NCBI RefSeq assembly: GCF_009765365.1
Contig: NZ_VTOM01000023.1
Span: 40,259-104,258, forward strand
DNA length: 64,000 nt
Direction of reading: 5' to 3'
DNA from: Antarcticirhabdus aurantiaca
Lineage (GTDB): Bacteria; Pseudomonadota; Alphaproteobacteria; Rhizobiales; Rhizobiaceae
The position numbers and the translations under genes were made by a program. Positions within the stretch are counted from its first letter, which is position 1, and the number at the start of each line of letters is the position of its first letter. This document shows positions 20,180 to 30,310 of this stretch, one piece after another. A model generated the notes under the pieces. The model saw only the letters and a program-made list of their open reading frames with translations, did no database searches and was not told the DNA's origin.

Positions 20180-22960
20180 TCAGCCCAGGCGCTCGATGGC
20201 CGCAACGAGGCGGCGCACCTCCTCCTGGTACTCCGCGAGCTTCTCGCGCTCCTGCGCCACGACGTCTTCCGGCGCACTCGCCACGAAGCGCTCGTTCGAC
20301 AGCTTCTTCTCGACCCGCGCGACCTCCCCATCCGCCTTGCCCTTCGCCTTGAGGAGGCGGGCGCGCTCGGCCTCGATGTCGATCATGCCGCCGAGCGGCA
20401 GGGCGAAGAGCGTGCCGGCCACGAGGATCTGCGCCGACTGCGGCGGCACGGCGGAGCCGGTCTCGATCGTGCCGAGTCGGGCGAGGCGCTTCAGCGAGGC
20501 CTCGTGGCGCGCGAGGCGCTCGGCGACCTCCGGGCCCGGCGTGATCGCGAGGAGCGAAGCTTCCGCCCCGGGCGGCACGTTCATCTCGGAGCGCACCGAG
20601 CGGATGGCCGTGACGAGCTCGACGAGCCAGTTGACATCGGCCGCCGCGGTCTCGTCGGCGAAGTCGACCTGCGGCCACCGGGCATGGCACAGGAGCGACA
20701 GCCGCGGGCTGGCCTCCGGCGCCGTCGTCGCCCACAGCTCTTCCGTGATGAAGGGCATGAACGGGTGGAGCAGCTTGTAGACCGAGTCGAGCACGAAGCC
20801 GAAGGTTTCGCGCGTCTCGGCCTTGGCCGCCTCGTCCTCGCCCATGAAGACGGGCTTGGCCAGCTCCACGTACCAGTCGCAGAAGAGGTTCCAGGTGAAG
20901 CGATAGAGCGCCGCCGCCGCGTCGTTGAAGCGGTAGGCTTCCAGCGCGCCCTCGCACTCGCGCGCGGCCCGGCCGAGCTCCGTCACGATCCAGCGGTTCA
21001 GCGGCAGGCGCAGGGCCTCCGGCCAGATCGTCGCGCCGTGCGCCACGCCGTTCATCTCGCCGAAGCGCGTGGCGTTCCAGAGCTTCGTCGCGAAGTTGCG
21101 GTAGCCGGCGATACGCGCCGGATCGAGCTTCACGTCGCGCCCCTGAGCCGCCATGATCGCCAGCGTGAAGCGCAGCGCGTCGGCGCCGAACTCGTCCGCC
21201 AGCTCCAGCGGATCGATGACGTTGCCCTTCGACTTCGACATCTTCGCCCCGTTCTTGTCGCGAACGAGGGCGTGGACGTAGACGGTCGAGAAGGGCTCCG
21301 TGCCGGTGAACTCCAGGCCCATCATCATCATCCGGGCGACCCAGAAGAAGATGATGTCGAAGCCGGTGACGAGGACGCTCGTCGGATAATAGGTCGCGAG
21401 CTCCGGCGTCTCGTCCGGCCAGCCGAGCGTCGAGAACGGCCAGAGCGCCGAGGAGAACCAGGTGTCGAGGACGTCCTCGTCGCGGCGCAGGAAGCCGTCG
21501 CGACGCGCCGGGTCCTCCGCCATGGCGCGCGCTTCGGCGTCGTCGATCGTCTCGTTGGTGACGTAGTGGGCGAGCGCCTCGGCGACCGCCTCCTCTTCCG
21601 TCTCGGCGACGAAGCACTGGCCGTCAGGCCCGTACCAGGCAGGGATCTGGTGGCCCCACCAGAGCTGACGCGAGATGCACCAGGGCTGGATGTTCTCCAT
21701 CCAGTCGAAGTAGGTGCGCTCCCAATTCTTCGGCACGAAGGTGGTGCGGCCCTCGCGAACGCTGGCGATCGCGGGACGGGCCAGCGTCTCTGCGTCGACG
21801 TACCACTGGTCGGTCAGGAACGGCTCGATCGGCACGCCGCCGCGGTCGCCGTGCGGGACCGAATGCGGGTGATCCTCGATCCGGGCGAGGAACCCGCCCT
21901 CCTCCATCATGGCGACGACCCGCGCACGGGCCGCGAAGCGGTCCAGCCCGTCGATCTCGGCGATGGTGCGATCGAGCTCGGGCGTGCGCACGAGCCCGTC
22001 GAGGAAGGCGTCGTTGTCCGCCAGGGTCATCGAGGCGTCGTCGCGCATCAGCGCGATCATCGGAAGATCGTGCCGGCGGCCGACCTCGTAGTCGTTGAAG
22101 TCGTGCGCCGGCGTGATCTTCACCGCGCCAGAGCCGGTCTCGAGGTCGGCATAATCGTCCGCGACGACGGGAATCAGGCGCCCGACCAGCGGCAGGCGCA
22201 GGTTCTTGCCGACGAGATGCGCGTAGCGCTCGTCGTTCGGGTTCACCGCGACCGCCGTGTCGCCCAGCATGGTTTCGGGCCGCGTCGTCGCCACCGTGAG
22301 GAAGGTCGAGGGATCCTCGGGGTCGTAGACCGTCCCTTCCACCGGATAGCGGAAGTGCCAGAGGTGCCCCTTCACCTCGCGCTGCTCGACCTCGATGTCG
22401 GAGATCGCGGTGCGAAGCGCCGGGTCCCAGTTCACCAGCCGCTTGTCGCGGTAGATCAGGCCCTTGCGGTAGAGCTGGACGAAGACGCGCAGGACCGCCT
22501 TGGACAGTCCCTCGTCCATGGTGAAGCGCTCGCGCGACCAGTCGCAGGACATGCCGAGACGCCGATCCTGCCCGACGATCGAGCCGCCGGATTCAGCCTT
22601 CCACGTCCAGACGCGCTCGATGAAGGCCTCGCGGCCCATGGCGCGGCGGTTCGGCTCCTGGCGCTCCATGAGCTGGCGCTCGACGACCATCTGCGTGGCG
22701 ATGCCCGCATGGTCGAGGCCCGGCTGCCAGAGCACGTTCTTGCCGCGCATGCGCTCGAAGCGCACCAGCACGTCCTGGAGCGTGTGGTTGAGGGCGTGCC
22801 CCATGTGGAGCGAACCCGTCACGTTCGGCGGCGGGATCACGATCGAATAGGCCGGCGCGCCGGGTTCGGCCGCCGCGCCCGCGCGAAACGCGTCAGCCGC
22901 GTCCCAGCGCTCGGAGATCCGCGGCTCGATGGCCGCGGCGTCGTAGGTCTTCTCGATCAT
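20180..22960 (-). CDS. valS: Valyl-tRNA synthetase
   Basis: Class I synthetase for tRNA-Val, 926 residues, full length. The HIGH motif is in PPPNVTGSLHMGHALNHTL and the KMSKS motif in KMSKSKGNVIDPLEL. The editing domain lies between them (TTRPETMLGDTAVAVNP). The C-terminus carries the coiled-coil arm (ERARLLKAKGKADGEVARVE). It lies downstream of the popZ-like gene on the same strand with an 81-base gap. Confidence 0.98.
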   Translation of the reverse strand: MIEKTYDAAAIEPRISERWDAADAFRAGAAAEPGAPAYSIVIPPPNVTGSLHMGHALNHTLQDVLVRFERMRGKNVLWQPGLDHAGIATQMVVERQLMERQEPNRRAMGREAFIERVWTWKAESGGSIVGQDRRLGMSCDWSRERFTMDEGLSKAVLRVFVQLYRKGLIYRDKRLVNWDPALRTAISDIEVEQREVKGHLWHFRYPVEGTVYDPEDPSTFLTVATTRPETMLGDTAVAVNPNDERYAHLVGKNLRLPLVGRLIPVVADDYADLETGSGAVKITPAHDFNDYEVGRRHDLPMIALMRDDASMTLADNDAFLDGLVRTPELDRTIAEIDGLDRFAARARVVAMMEEGGFLARIEDHPHSVPHGDRGGVPIEPFLTDQWYVDAETLARPAIASVREGRTTFVPKNWERTYFDWMENIQPWCISRQLWWGHQIPAWYGPDGQCFVAETEEEAVAEALAHYVTNETIDDAEARAMAEDPARRDGFLRRDEDVLDTWFSSALWPFSTLGWPDETPELATYYPTSVLVTGFDIIFFWVARMMMMGLEFTGTEPFSTVYVHALVRDKNGAKMSKSKGNVIDPLELADEFGADALRFTLAIMAAQGRDVKLDPARIAGYRNFATKLWNATRFGEMNGVAHGATIWPEALRLPLNRWIVTELGRAARECEGALEAYRFNDAAAALYRFTWNLFCDWYVELAKPVFMGEDEAAKAETRETFGFVLDSVYKLLHPFMPFITEELWATTAPEASPRLSLLCHARWPQVDFADETAAADVNWLVELVTAIRSVRSEMNVPPGAEASLLAITPGPEVAERLARHEASLKRLARLGTIETGSAVPPQSAQILVAGTLFALPLGGMIDIEAERARLLKAKGKADGEVARVEKKLSNERFVASAPEDVVAQEREKLAEYQEEVRRLVAAIERLG

Positions 22961-23041
22961 GGAGTCCGTCGATCACCGTCGAAAACAGGAGGCCGGACTA
23001 GCCCCTCGCCTTCGGCGCGTCAACGAAGAGGCGTCGGCCCG

Positions 23042-24196
23042 TCAGGCCGCAGCGCTGCCGCGGGCCGCCCGATGGATCTCGTCCTGGACCATCCGCTCCA
23101 CGAGGTGCGGGAGATTGTCGTCCATCCATTCGCGCAGCATCGGCTGCAGAAGGCCGCGGACGATCTCCTCCATCGACCCCATCGTGCCGGCCCGCACGGC
23201 CGAGGCGAGATCGGCGAAAGCCTCCGCCGTGCGGCCGCCGGCCTCTTCCGCGATCAGGGCGCCGATCTCGGCGATGCGCGGCTCCACCGCCACCACTTCG
23301 CGGGCGACCGGCAGCATGGCGAGCGCCGTCGTCCCCGTCGCGGCAGCAGGCGCGCGCTCCATTTCCTCGTGGAGCGCCATCATCAGCGCCGCCTCGTCGA
23401 AGCCCTCGGCCTCCGCGCGGCGGTCGCCTGCATCATTGGCGGCCGCCGGCGGCACGACGGTGATGAACTCGGCCACGACCTCCGGCTCGCACACCGCCTC
23501 CGGCTCGGCCGGGACCGGCATCGGCTCGGGCGCGAGAAGGATCGGGGTCACCGCGGGCGCAGCTTCCACGACCACGTTTTCCGCGAGTTCGACGACAGCC
23601 GTCGTCGTGTCCGGCGCGACCTCGGCAAGCGTCGCCACCGCTGCGGGAGCGGCGGTGGCTCGGGCGCGGCCGCCCATGCTGTCGGCGACGGCGCGCAGCT
23701 TCGCGACGGCCATCGAGGTTTCCTGGCGCAGGAGCGCCTGGTCCGCCGAACGCGCGGTAGCGGGCACGGACGCGACGGCGGTGACGGCCGTAGTCGAGGC
23801 CACCGAAAGCTTCTCGGGCCGTCGATTGAGGCGCTGGAGAGCGGACGCGAAGCGATCGAAGCCGGCCGTGATCGGCGAGCGCAGATCGCGCGCCGCGGGG
23901 CTCGGGCGAGCGTCGTTCGCCTCGACGCCCCACGGGCGCGTCGCGGTCAGATCGTCCGACGCCGACGCGGCCTCCACGGCAGCGGGCGCCACCGGCTCCA
24001 CGGCGAGCATGGTAAGCGATTCGATCGCGGCCGCTTTCGGTGCCTCGGCGACGGTGGCTCGCATCGGGGCCGAGGTGTCCTCGCCGGCCAGCGAGGTGAA
24101 CACGGGCGCGGAGGCGGTTCCTTCCGGCTCGATGATCCGCCGGATGGAGGCGAGAATCTCTTCCATCGTCGGTTCGCGTGCAGCGCTTGCGCCCAT
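23042..24196 (-). CDS. popZ: PopZ-like polar organising protein (DUF2497)
   Basis: A 384-residue largely disordered protein. The N-terminus AREPTMEEILASIRRIIEPE is the PopZ/DUF2497 signature helix. The middle is Ala/Pro/Val/Glu-rich. The C-terminus contains the conserved oligomerisation helices (MEEIVRGLLQPMLREWMDDN, then LPHLVERMVQDEIHRA). In Caulobacter and Agrobacterium this protein makes a polar matrix that anchors the centromere and cell-cycle factors. The ATG at 24196 begins MGASAAREP. The usual position directly upstream of valS is kept. Confidence 0.9.
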   Translation of the reverse strand: MGASAAREPTMEEILASIRRIIEPEGTASAPVFTSLAGEDTSAPMRATVAEAPKAAAIESLTMLAVEPVAPAAVEAASASDDLTATRPWGVEANDARPSPAARDLRSPITAGFDRFASALQRLNRRPEKLSVASTTAVTAVASVPATARSADQALLRQETSMAVAKLRAVADSMGGRARATAAPAAVATLAEVAPDTTTAVVELAENVVVEAAPAVTPILLAPEPMPVPAEPEAVCEPEVVAEFITVVPPAAANDAGDRRAEAEGFDEAALMMALHEEMERAPAAATGTTALAMLPVAREVVAVEPRIAEIGALIAEEAGGRTAEAFADLASAVRAGTMGSMEEIVRGLLQPMLREWMDDNLPHLVERMVQDEIHRAARGSAAA

Positions 24197-24348
24197 TTTC
24201 GTGCGGTCCCCGGCAATCCCGCTGGCGAGATTCGCCGCCAGCTTTCCGGTTACAGGGATATGGCAGACCAGCTTGCGCGAAGAGTGCGGATGAAAGGTCC
24301 AGGCCTCCGCGGCAAGCTCCGCACCAGCCTCGACATCCGCACTGACGG

Positions 24349-25761
24349 TCAGCGACCGTCCGGAGTCCTGAGGCCGAACCACTTGTCCTCCACGGCCTGG
24401 AAGTGCTCCTCCGGCTTGTAGGGATCGTTGGTGAGCCCTAGCGCGGCCGCCCGCAGGCGACCGGTGGCGCTCAGAAGCGCATAGCCCGCCACGACCTCGT
24501 CGCGCTGCGAGCCGACGAGCAGGATCTGCGCCGTGATGACGTCGGCCTGGGCGTTCAGGACGTCCAGCGTGGTGCGCTGGCCGACGTTGCGCTCTTCGAT
24601 GACGCCGCTCAGCGCCAGGCGGGCGGCATCGACCTGCGCGGAATAGCCGACGATGTTCGCCTGCGCCGCCTGGTACTCGGCCCAGGCCGTGGCGACCGCG
24701 GCGCGCACCTGATCGCGCGTGCCGTCGACCTCGATGCGGCGCTGACCAAGCACTTCCTTCTGCTGGCGGATCTGCGAGCTGACGAGGCCGCCCTGATAGA
24801 TCGGGATGGTCAGCTGGGCACCGACGGTAGTCGACACCTGATTCTGCGTCTGCACCTGGACGCCCGGCAGGCTCGACGGGTCGGTCTCGTTCAGGCCGTA
24901 CTGATTCTGGACCGATGCCGTCACGCCGAGCTGCGGCAGCAGCGAGCCTTCCGCGGACTTCACCTGGAACGCGGCAGCATCGACGGCGTGGAGCGTCGCG
25001 AGAATCGCGGGGTGCTCCTTCTGCGAGATCGAGAAGGCGTTGGTCACGGAGCCCGGGATGGAGCGGGCCGGCGGACGGGCCGGCGCCAGATCGTCGGCAG
25101 CCTCGCCGATCACGTCGTAATAGGTGGCCTCGCTCGACGCGACGGCGGCGAGCGCGTTGTTCAGCGTCGCCGTGGCGAGCGCCTGTTCGGCTTCGGCCTG
25201 CGCCACGTCGGTGCGCGTGCCCTCGCCCACTTCGAACCGGGCGCGCGCGGCGCGCACCTGTTCCTGAAGGAAGCCGAGGTTCTGCTGACGCAGCGCCGCG
25301 ATGCGGCGGTCGCGAACGACGTTCATGTAGGCCGTCGCGGCGTCGAGCAGGACGTTCTGCTCGGAATTGGCAAGGTTTTCCTGCGAGGCCAGCACCTGCG
25401 CCCGCGCCGCGGCGACGTTGTTGGGCGTCCTGAAGCCGTCGAAGAGCGTCTGGTTCAGCTCGATGCCGACGCCGAGCGATCCGGTCCGCGCCTCGGAACT
25501 CGGCAGGTTGTCGCCCCGCGTGGTGCGCGAGCGCGACGCCTGGGCGCTGGCCGTTCCGGACACGCGCGGCCGCAAGCCAGCCTTGGCCTGAGGGACGTTC
25601 TCGTCTGTTGCGCGAAGCTGGGCGCGCGCGGCGTTGAGCGTCTGGCTGTTCGAATAGGCGGCAGCGAGCGCACCGTTCAAGGTCTCACCATGCGCCGCCG
25701 TCGTCACGAGCATGCTCGTGACGAGCAGGACTGCCGACCAATGACCGTGACGCATGCGCAT
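24349..25761 (-). CDS. tolC: TolC-family outer-membrane efflux channel
   Basis: Outer-membrane channel used by type I secretion systems and RND or MFS pumps, 470 residues. A signal peptide (HWSAVLLVTSMLVTTAAHG) is followed by ETLNGALAAAYSNSQTLNAA, the standard TolC N-terminus. Two repeats of the coiled-coil and strand architecture follow, with GIELNQTLFDGFRT and QLTIPIYQGGLVSSQ as the equivalent strands. No partner pump genes are adjacent. It lies 184 bases downstream of the second Pcm-like gene. The start at 25761 is 2 codons upstream of another ATG. Confidence 0.93.
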   Translation of the reverse strand: MRMRHGHWSAVLLVTSMLVTTAAHGETLNGALAAAYSNSQTLNAARAQLRATDENVPQAKAGLRPRVSGTASAQASRSRTTRGDNLPSSEARTGSLGVGIELNQTLFDGFRTPNNVAAARAQVLASQENLANSEQNVLLDAATAYMNVVRDRRIAALRQQNLGFLQEQVRAARARFEVGEGTRTDVAQAEAEQALATATLNNALAAVASSEATYYDVIGEAADDLAPARPPARSIPGSVTNAFSISQKEHPAILATLHAVDAAAFQVKSAEGSLLPQLGVTASVQNQYGLNETDPSSLPGVQVQTQNQVSTTVGAQLTIPIYQGGLVSSQIRQQKEVLGQRRIEVDGTRDQVRAAVATAWAEYQAAQANIVGYSAQVDAARLALSGVIEERNVGQRTTLDVLNAQADVITAQILLVGSQRDEVVAGYALLSATGRLRAAALGLTNDPYKPEEHFQAVEDKWFGLRTPDGR

Positions 25762-25945
25762 GAACCCCCGTAGAAAAGGCAGGCCACGCCCGTATCTCGG
25801 GCGAGTCTGCCTTTTCAACATTTAGCGGAACTGGATGCACCGCGTCATTCACGGAATGACGGAGTCGCTCGATCCGGCACCAGCTTGCCGGCGAGCGTGA
25901 CCGAAAAACCGCAGCCCCGTCAGTTGCGCAGCCGCGCGTGCGCCC

Positions 25946-26599
25946 TCAGAAGACGAAGGCGGCCTCCTTGCGGAAGCCCGGCAGGGGCTTGACCGCGCAG
26001 TTGAAGGCGACGCGATCCGAGACGATCCCGTCGTGATCCTTGACGTAGAGCTTCGCGAGCGCGGCGTTGCCGATCCCCTCGACCACCACGAGGCGGCCGC
26101 CCGGCTTCAGCTGGTCGAGAAAGGTGTCCGGAAGAACTTCGACCGCGCCCTCGAAGACGATGACGTCGAACGGCGCCTCGGAGGGATAGCCCTTCTCGAG
26201 CGGCCCCTCGACCACCGCGACGCTCAGGATGTCGAGGCCCGCCAGCGTCTCGCTCGCCTTGGCTGCGAGGCCGGCGTCGCTCTCGAGCGCCACCACCGAG
26301 CCGGCGAGGTGCGACAGGATCGCCGCCGAGTAGCCGGTGCCGCAGCCGACATCCAGAACGACGTCGCTGGACCGGATGTCGGCCAGCTGGAGCAGCTTGC
26401 CGAAGGGCGAAGGCTCCATGATGTAGCGCCCGCCGCCGAGCGGCACGTCCTCGTCGATATAGGCGAGCACCTTGCGCGCGTCCGGCACGAAGGCCTCGCG
26501 CGGCACCGTCAGGAAGGCGCGCAGGATGGCGTGCTCGGTGACGTCCGTCGTGCGGATCTGGTTGTCGACCATCTTCAGGCGGGCGGCGGCGAAATCCAT
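25946..26599 (-). CDS. Pcm-like methyltransferase, second type
   Basis: A 217-residue SAM-dependent methyltransferase of the protein-L-isoaspartate methyltransferase superfamily. The start MDFAAARLKMVDNQIRTTDV is the family N-terminus seen upstream of tolC in other Hyphomicrobiales. The SAM motif is VLDVGCGTGYSAAIL. Unlike the pcm gene at 5146-5796 it lacks the CGETMPS segment and has GGGRYIMEPSPFG instead, so substrate specificity may differ. Gene order with tolC downstream is a common pairing. Confidence 0.85.
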   Translation of the reverse strand: MDFAAARLKMVDNQIRTTDVTEHAILRAFLTVPREAFVPDARKVLAYIDEDVPLGGGRYIMEPSPFGKLLQLADIRSSDVVLDVGCGTGYSAAILSHLAGSVVALESDAGLAAKASETLAGLDILSVAVVEGPLEKGYPSEAPFDVIVFEGAVEVLPDTFLDQLKPGGRLVVVEGIGNAALAKLYVKDHDGIVSDRVAFNCAVKPLPGFRKEAAFVF

Positions 26600-26947
26600 G
26601 GGACGCGTGTTCCGTTGGCAGGCAGGATCGTCCTGCCGTGAGCGAGAAGGGCATGATCGCCGGCGCGGCCTGCGGGATCCTTGCGTCGCCGACCGGGAGG
26701 CCGAAGCGCTCCCTAGGAAGCGCCGGCCCGAGCCGAGCGCCGCGCCGTCGACGAAAGGACCTCGCCGGCCAAGCGCCGGCCGGCATCGGTGCCGTTTCTT
26801 AGTGCCACACCCGACCGCCCGCAAGGCAAAGCCGGGAGACCGCTCGTGGAACCCGCGCCAGCAGGCCACCCGCTCCAGGATCTCGCACCATGAGCGCGGA
26901 AGCCGCGGCCCCCTGATGGACGATGAACACCCGTCCCGTCGCCGCCC
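26600..26947. other. Intergenic region upstream of the second pcm-like gene
   Basis: About 350 bases between two minus-strand genes. Frames are open on both strands because of high GC, but none has a credible start with a ribosome site. It probably holds the promoter for the methyltransferase-tolC unit. I see no other structure. Confidence 0.3.
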
Positions 26948-27187
26948 TCAGTCCTGCGCTTCGTCGGTGAACTTCCCGACGTTGACGAGATCGTTGTCCA
27001 AGCCCTCGAACTGCGATGTCGCTTCATCAGCCTTCGCCGGCTTGTCCGTCGCCGCTTCCTGTCGCAGCTCCTCCTCGATGCTCGCCGAGCCGGCATCGTC
27101 TTCCGAGACGATCTCATGGTGCTTCAACGGAGCGCCCCTTTGTTGTTCGGCGCTCACCCCGAGACCATCATCCTTGATATCCGCCAT
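26948..27187 (-). CDS. Small acidic protein of unknown function
   Basis: A 79-residue acidic hydrophilic protein (MADIKDDGLGVSAEQQRG to VNVGKFTDEAQD) with no membrane segment or recognised domain. The start at 27187 is supported by a good ribosome site (gacgaggag) seven bases upstream. Long open frames around it are shadows. Its acid-rich composition is like small stress-induced proteins, but this is only a resemblance. Confidence 0.6.
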   Translation of the reverse strand: MADIKDDGLGVSAEQQRGAPLKHHEIVSEDDAGSASIEEELRQEAATDKPAKADEATSQFEGLDNDLVNVGKFTDEAQD

Positions 27188-27575
27188 GACAATCTCCTCG
27201 TCTGTCGAATGCTGAAGAGAGGCTCGGCCCGGAAGTTCCATAAAAGGCTCGGCACAACCCGCAGCGACCCCAACGATCGGTCCCATGCGAACTGGACGGC
27301 GACCCGACAGCCGCCGCTGATCCGCCGGCCGACAGCGAGTGCGCCGCCGCCTTCGCGCCTCTCTGCGCGCGAAGCGGCCGACGCTTCCGGCGGGGCGATG
27401 CCGCGCTTCAGTCCGAGATGGCGGCTCGGTCGGGCTTGCCAGACGCGAAGGCGCCCCTCCGACGCATGAGTGCTTTCGAGGCCGGCGCTGAGACGAGCTT
27501 GGCAATTGGTATCGGACGGTCTCTCCTCCACTCGTCGCCGAGCCGAAAAGGACCGTCCGCGACATTCGGTGGCGA
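27188..27575. other. Intergenic region between small acidic gene and chemoreceptor
   Basis: About 390 bases. It should hold the promoter of the small acidic gene. A minus-strand ggaac lies about 40 bases upstream of its ribosome site, at a distance possible for an ECF-type (EcfG) -35 element, but the matching -10 is poor. No gene or repeat is supported here. Confidence 0.3.
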
Positions 27576-29627
27576 TCAGGCGCTCATGCGCTTGAAGCCC
27601 TCGTTAAGATCGAGATCCAGACCTTGCCGGGTCGGTGCAGGCGCCGCGCGGGTCATTTCGGCTCGGCTTGCTCCGAACTCGCTGACACGATCCTGTAAGG
27701 CCTGCACCGTCTCCTTGCGCTTCACGGCTCGCTTCGGCGATGCGATGACCTCTGACTCCCCTGTCCGGAAGAAGCCGGCGCGCTCGTTCAGCCTCCCCGC
27801 CTCGGCCGACAGCTGCGCCGCCGTTGCCGACATCTCGTTTGCCGCGCCGGCGTTGGCCTGCGTCACCTGGTCGAGTTGCTGGATCGCCTGGTTGATCTGC
27901 TCGACCCCGATAGACTGCTCGCGGCAGGCAGCGGAGATCTCGGACACGAGCTCGGCCGTCTTCTGGATGTCGGGCACCAAGGTATCCAGCATCTGCCCCG
28001 CTTCCTCCGACGTCAGGAGCGACTCGGCTGACAGCGTTCCGATCTCGGCCGCTGCCAGCTGGCTGCGCTCGGCGAGCTTGCGCACCTCGCTCGCGACGAC
28101 CGCGAAGCCCTTGCCGTGCGGCCCAGCCCGAGCCGCTTCGATGGCCGCGTTCAAGGCCAGCAGATCCGTCTGGCGGGCGATCTCCTGCACGACCTTGATC
28201 CGCTCGGCGATCTCGTGCATCGCCTTCACCGACTTGCCCACTGCAGCGCCGCTCTTCTCGGCGTTCAGACTTGCGGCCGCCGCGATGCGCTCGGTCTGGG
28301 TTGCATTGTCGGCGTTCTGACGGACGTTGGCCGTCATCTCCTCCACAGCCGCGGAAGCCTGCTCGGAAGCCGCCGCCTGTTCGGTCGAGCCCGAGGAAAG
28401 CTGTTCGGCCGTCGCGGCGGACTGCGTTGATCCCGAAGCCACCTGCTCGGCGGAAACCCTGACGTCCGTGACGATCTCGCTCAGCTTGCCGGCCATGGCC
28501 GCCATGGCGCGCTGCAGATCGGCGATCTCGTCGGTCCCCTTGGCATCGACCCGCTGGGTCAGATCGCCGGCGGTGATCGCCTCGGCGAGAGCCACCGACC
28601 GCCGCAGGCGTCGAGCCGTCGATAAGGACAGCCATGCGGCGACGCCCGCTCCGGTCACCACGGCGGCGATGATCAGTGCGATCGACAGGTTGCGTGTCGC
28701 GATGTAGCTGGCTTCGGATTCTGCGACGAATGCGTCCGATCGCTCGTTCGCCCGCGCCGTCAGATCGGTCACGATCTTCGAGACCGCTGCCGTGGCCGGC
28801 CGCTGATCGTTGACCAGGGCCTGGGCCACCGCAGCCGACCGGTTCAACAGCCCCTCGTCGCCGCGGACGCGCATGCCGGCGAAATGCTTGTCGGCAAGCG
28901 TTGTGACCTGATCGAGATCGGCATCAAAGCTGGCGGGCAGCAACGTGCGCAGGCGGTCGACGTTTGCACGAACGAGCGCTTCCAAGTCGTTCAGCTGAAC
29001 GCTCCCTGACTGCATCCGATCGCGATCGCTGTCCACGATAATACGGAGTGTCGCCAGAACCGACGTGAGCAGAGCCGCTTCCGTCTGGTAGACGATGTCC
29101 GTCGGCTGGGAGCCTAGCTTCTCAGCCCGTACTTTGGACATGAGAGTCGAGAGTTGGTCGCGGACTTGCGCGAGATCCGCTTCGGCCTGCGCCAGAACAT
29201 CCCGAGCCTCGTTCGGGTTCACGAGCATGGCGTCGGCCATGATCTGGTCCGAAACAGGTCGCAACGCCTCGATCGACGGGCGCAGTTCAGCCATAGCAAG
29301 CTTGCCCTCTGGCGTCTGGACCCCTGCCTCGTACCGGTCGAGAGACGCCAGCATTCGCGCCCAAGCTTCCTGGTACGACTTCATCTGAGCCGCCTTCCCA
29401 TCGGCGGTTGGCTCAGCCATCGCGTTGCGCGCGAATCGTCGAACGGCCTCCAGGTTGGCGGCAACACCACCCAGTCCCTGGACTTGCTCGAATGGGCGCT
29501 GTGTAAACTGGTCCAGCTCGTGATTGCTGTCTGACAGAGCCTTGATACCGAAGTAGCCGACGGCGGTAGTCATCAGAAGAACGCTGGCGAAACCGGCACC
29601 CAGTTTCATACCAATACGGTATTTCAT
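27576..29627 (-). CDS. Methyl-accepting chemotaxis protein
   Basis: Transmembrane chemoreceptor, 683 residues. The first membrane helix is near residues 9-27 ([19 protein letters not shown]). A helical periplasmic ligand domain of about 290 residues follows, then a second helix ([20 protein letters not shown]), a HAMP linker ([20 protein letters not shown]), and the signalling domain with the hairpin tip [20 protein letters not shown] and [18 protein letters not shown]. No CheA or CheW genes lie near, so it must signal through proteins encoded elsewhere. The ligand is not predictable. Its upstream side faces the tRNA-Cys integration site. Confidence 0.95.
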   Translation of the reverse strand: MKYRIGMKLGAGFASVLLMTTAVGYFGIKALSDSNHELDQFTQRPFEQVQGLGGVAANLEAVRRFARNAMAEPTADGKAAQMKSYQEAWARMLASLDRYEAGVQTPEGKLAMAELRPSIEALRPVSDQIMADAMLVNPNEARDVLAQAEADLAQVRDQLSTLMSKVRAEKLGSQPTDIVYQTEAALLTSVLATLRIIVDSDRDRMQSGSVQLNDLEALVRANVDRLRTLLPASFDADLDQVTTLADKHFAGMRVRGDEGLLNRSAAVAQALVNDQRPATAAVSKIVTDLTARANERSDAFVAESEASYIATRNLSIALIIAAVVTGAGVAAWLSLSTARRLRRSVALAEAITAGDLTQRVDAKGTDEIADLQRAMAAMAGKLSEIVTDVRVSAEQVASGSTQSAATAEQLSSGSTEQAAASEQASAAVEEMTANVRQNADNATQTERIAAAASLNAEKSGAAVGKSVKAMHEIAERIKVVQEIARQTDLLALNAAIEAARAGPHGKGFAVVASEVRKLAERSQLAAAEIGTLSAESLLTSEEAGQMLDTLVPDIQKTAELVSEISAACREQSIGVEQINQAIQQLDQVTQANAGAANEMSATAAQLSAEAGRLNERAGFFRTGESEVIASPKRAVKRKETVQALQDRVSEFGASRAEMTRAAPAPTRQGLDLDLNEGFKRMSA

Positions 29628-29714
29628 AAGTCGACCTTCTCTTTCCGGGCGCCTCCCGTCATCTCGTTACCTCGATTGTTCTAATGGATCGTATCCTTGG
29701 TAGTTGTAGGCAGT

Positions 29715-29918
29715 TCACACTTGTGCGCGCCGTGCTACCCGAACGGTTCCAGGACCATGACGCCCCAAGGCCACGCTCTCGCCCGACCGGTGCGGGAGCG
29801 TCACGTCCATGCCGATCACCATCGTGGCTTTGCCATCCTCAAGCCCGAACTGGGGGCGCTTGAGCGTCACCATCTGCCCGAGGCGGATGCCCATCGCCTG
29901 CGAGGCGCGTGCCGGCAT
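29715..29918 (-). pseudogene. Relic of a phage tail-type protein C-terminus
   Basis: The frame encodes RLGQMVTLKRPQFGLEDGKA followed by TMVIGMDVTLPHRS. This resembles the C-terminal end of rhizobial prophage tail proteins, where a line of the type RFGLxxGK-xxVVG precedes a final beta strand. Upstream coding is lost and the usual last strand is replaced by a basic run. It sits on the chromosomal side of tRNA-Cys, outside the present element. The family assignment is from memory and could be wrong. Confidence 0.35.
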
Positions 29919-30084
29919 CTTGCAGCGCTTCCGCCGTTTGAGGCATCCATGAATGGGCGGCAGCTGGCGGCTTGAATGGAACGCCCCCAAAGGCTTTTTT
30001 AGATTGCCCCGAGGATCGTTTTTCGGAATGCCGCCGACGCCTCTTGCGCAAACCCCTATGGGTCAGTAGGTACGGCCCCGTTGA

Positions 30085-30158
30085 GGCCTCGTGGCGGAGT
30101 GGTCACGCAGAGGACTGCAAATCCTTGCACGCCGGTTCGAGTCCGGCCGAGGCCTCCA
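30085..30158 (+). tRNA. tRNA-Cys (GCA)
   Basis: A full cloverleaf: acceptor stem ggcctcg paired with cgaggcc, discriminator T and encoded CCA (30156-30158). The anticodon loop reads ctGCAaa. The T arm contains ggttcgagtcc. Its 3' half is repeated at 50736-50779, which marks it as the attachment site of the adjoining element. Confidence 0.95.
30115..30158 (+). repeat. attL, left copy of the tRNA-Cys 3' end
   Basis: 44 bases from the anticodon loop to the CCA end, identical to 50736-50779 except for G at 30141 against T at 50762. This copy completes the functional tRNA. Confidence 0.92.
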
Positions 30159-30230
30159 ACGCTTTTCTATAGTCGCTGCAGGCACTTAGGTAGCGATCTC
30201 ACCTCCCTCTCCTGCCCCGCCATGTCGCAT

Positions 30231-30310
30231 CCGTGTTGCAGCCATTACCCTTGATTTGCAGGGGTTTCGTTCGGCGCACGGCAGCTCCATGCGACATGTC
30301 GCGCGACATG
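30231..30310. promoter_or_regulatory. Clustered GCGACATG words near attL, possible integrase or excisionase arm sites
   Basis: The 8-mer gcgacatg or its complement occurs four times: 30231-30238, 30291-30298, 30295-30302 and 30303-30310. The last two form a perfect 16-base palindrome. The same word recurs at 50689-50696, 40 bases inside attR. Paired occurrence beside both ends fits arm-type binding sites; the role is inferred. Confidence 0.4.

Noticed and set aside
20156..24421. A 1421-codon open frame on the plus strand
   Set aside because: It is antisense to valS and popZ; both minus-strand genes have clear family motifs and the long frame has none.
25920..26786. 288-codon frame over the second Pcm-like gene
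   Set aside because: It is a frame-shifted shadow; the frame at 25946-26599 carries the methyltransferase motifs.
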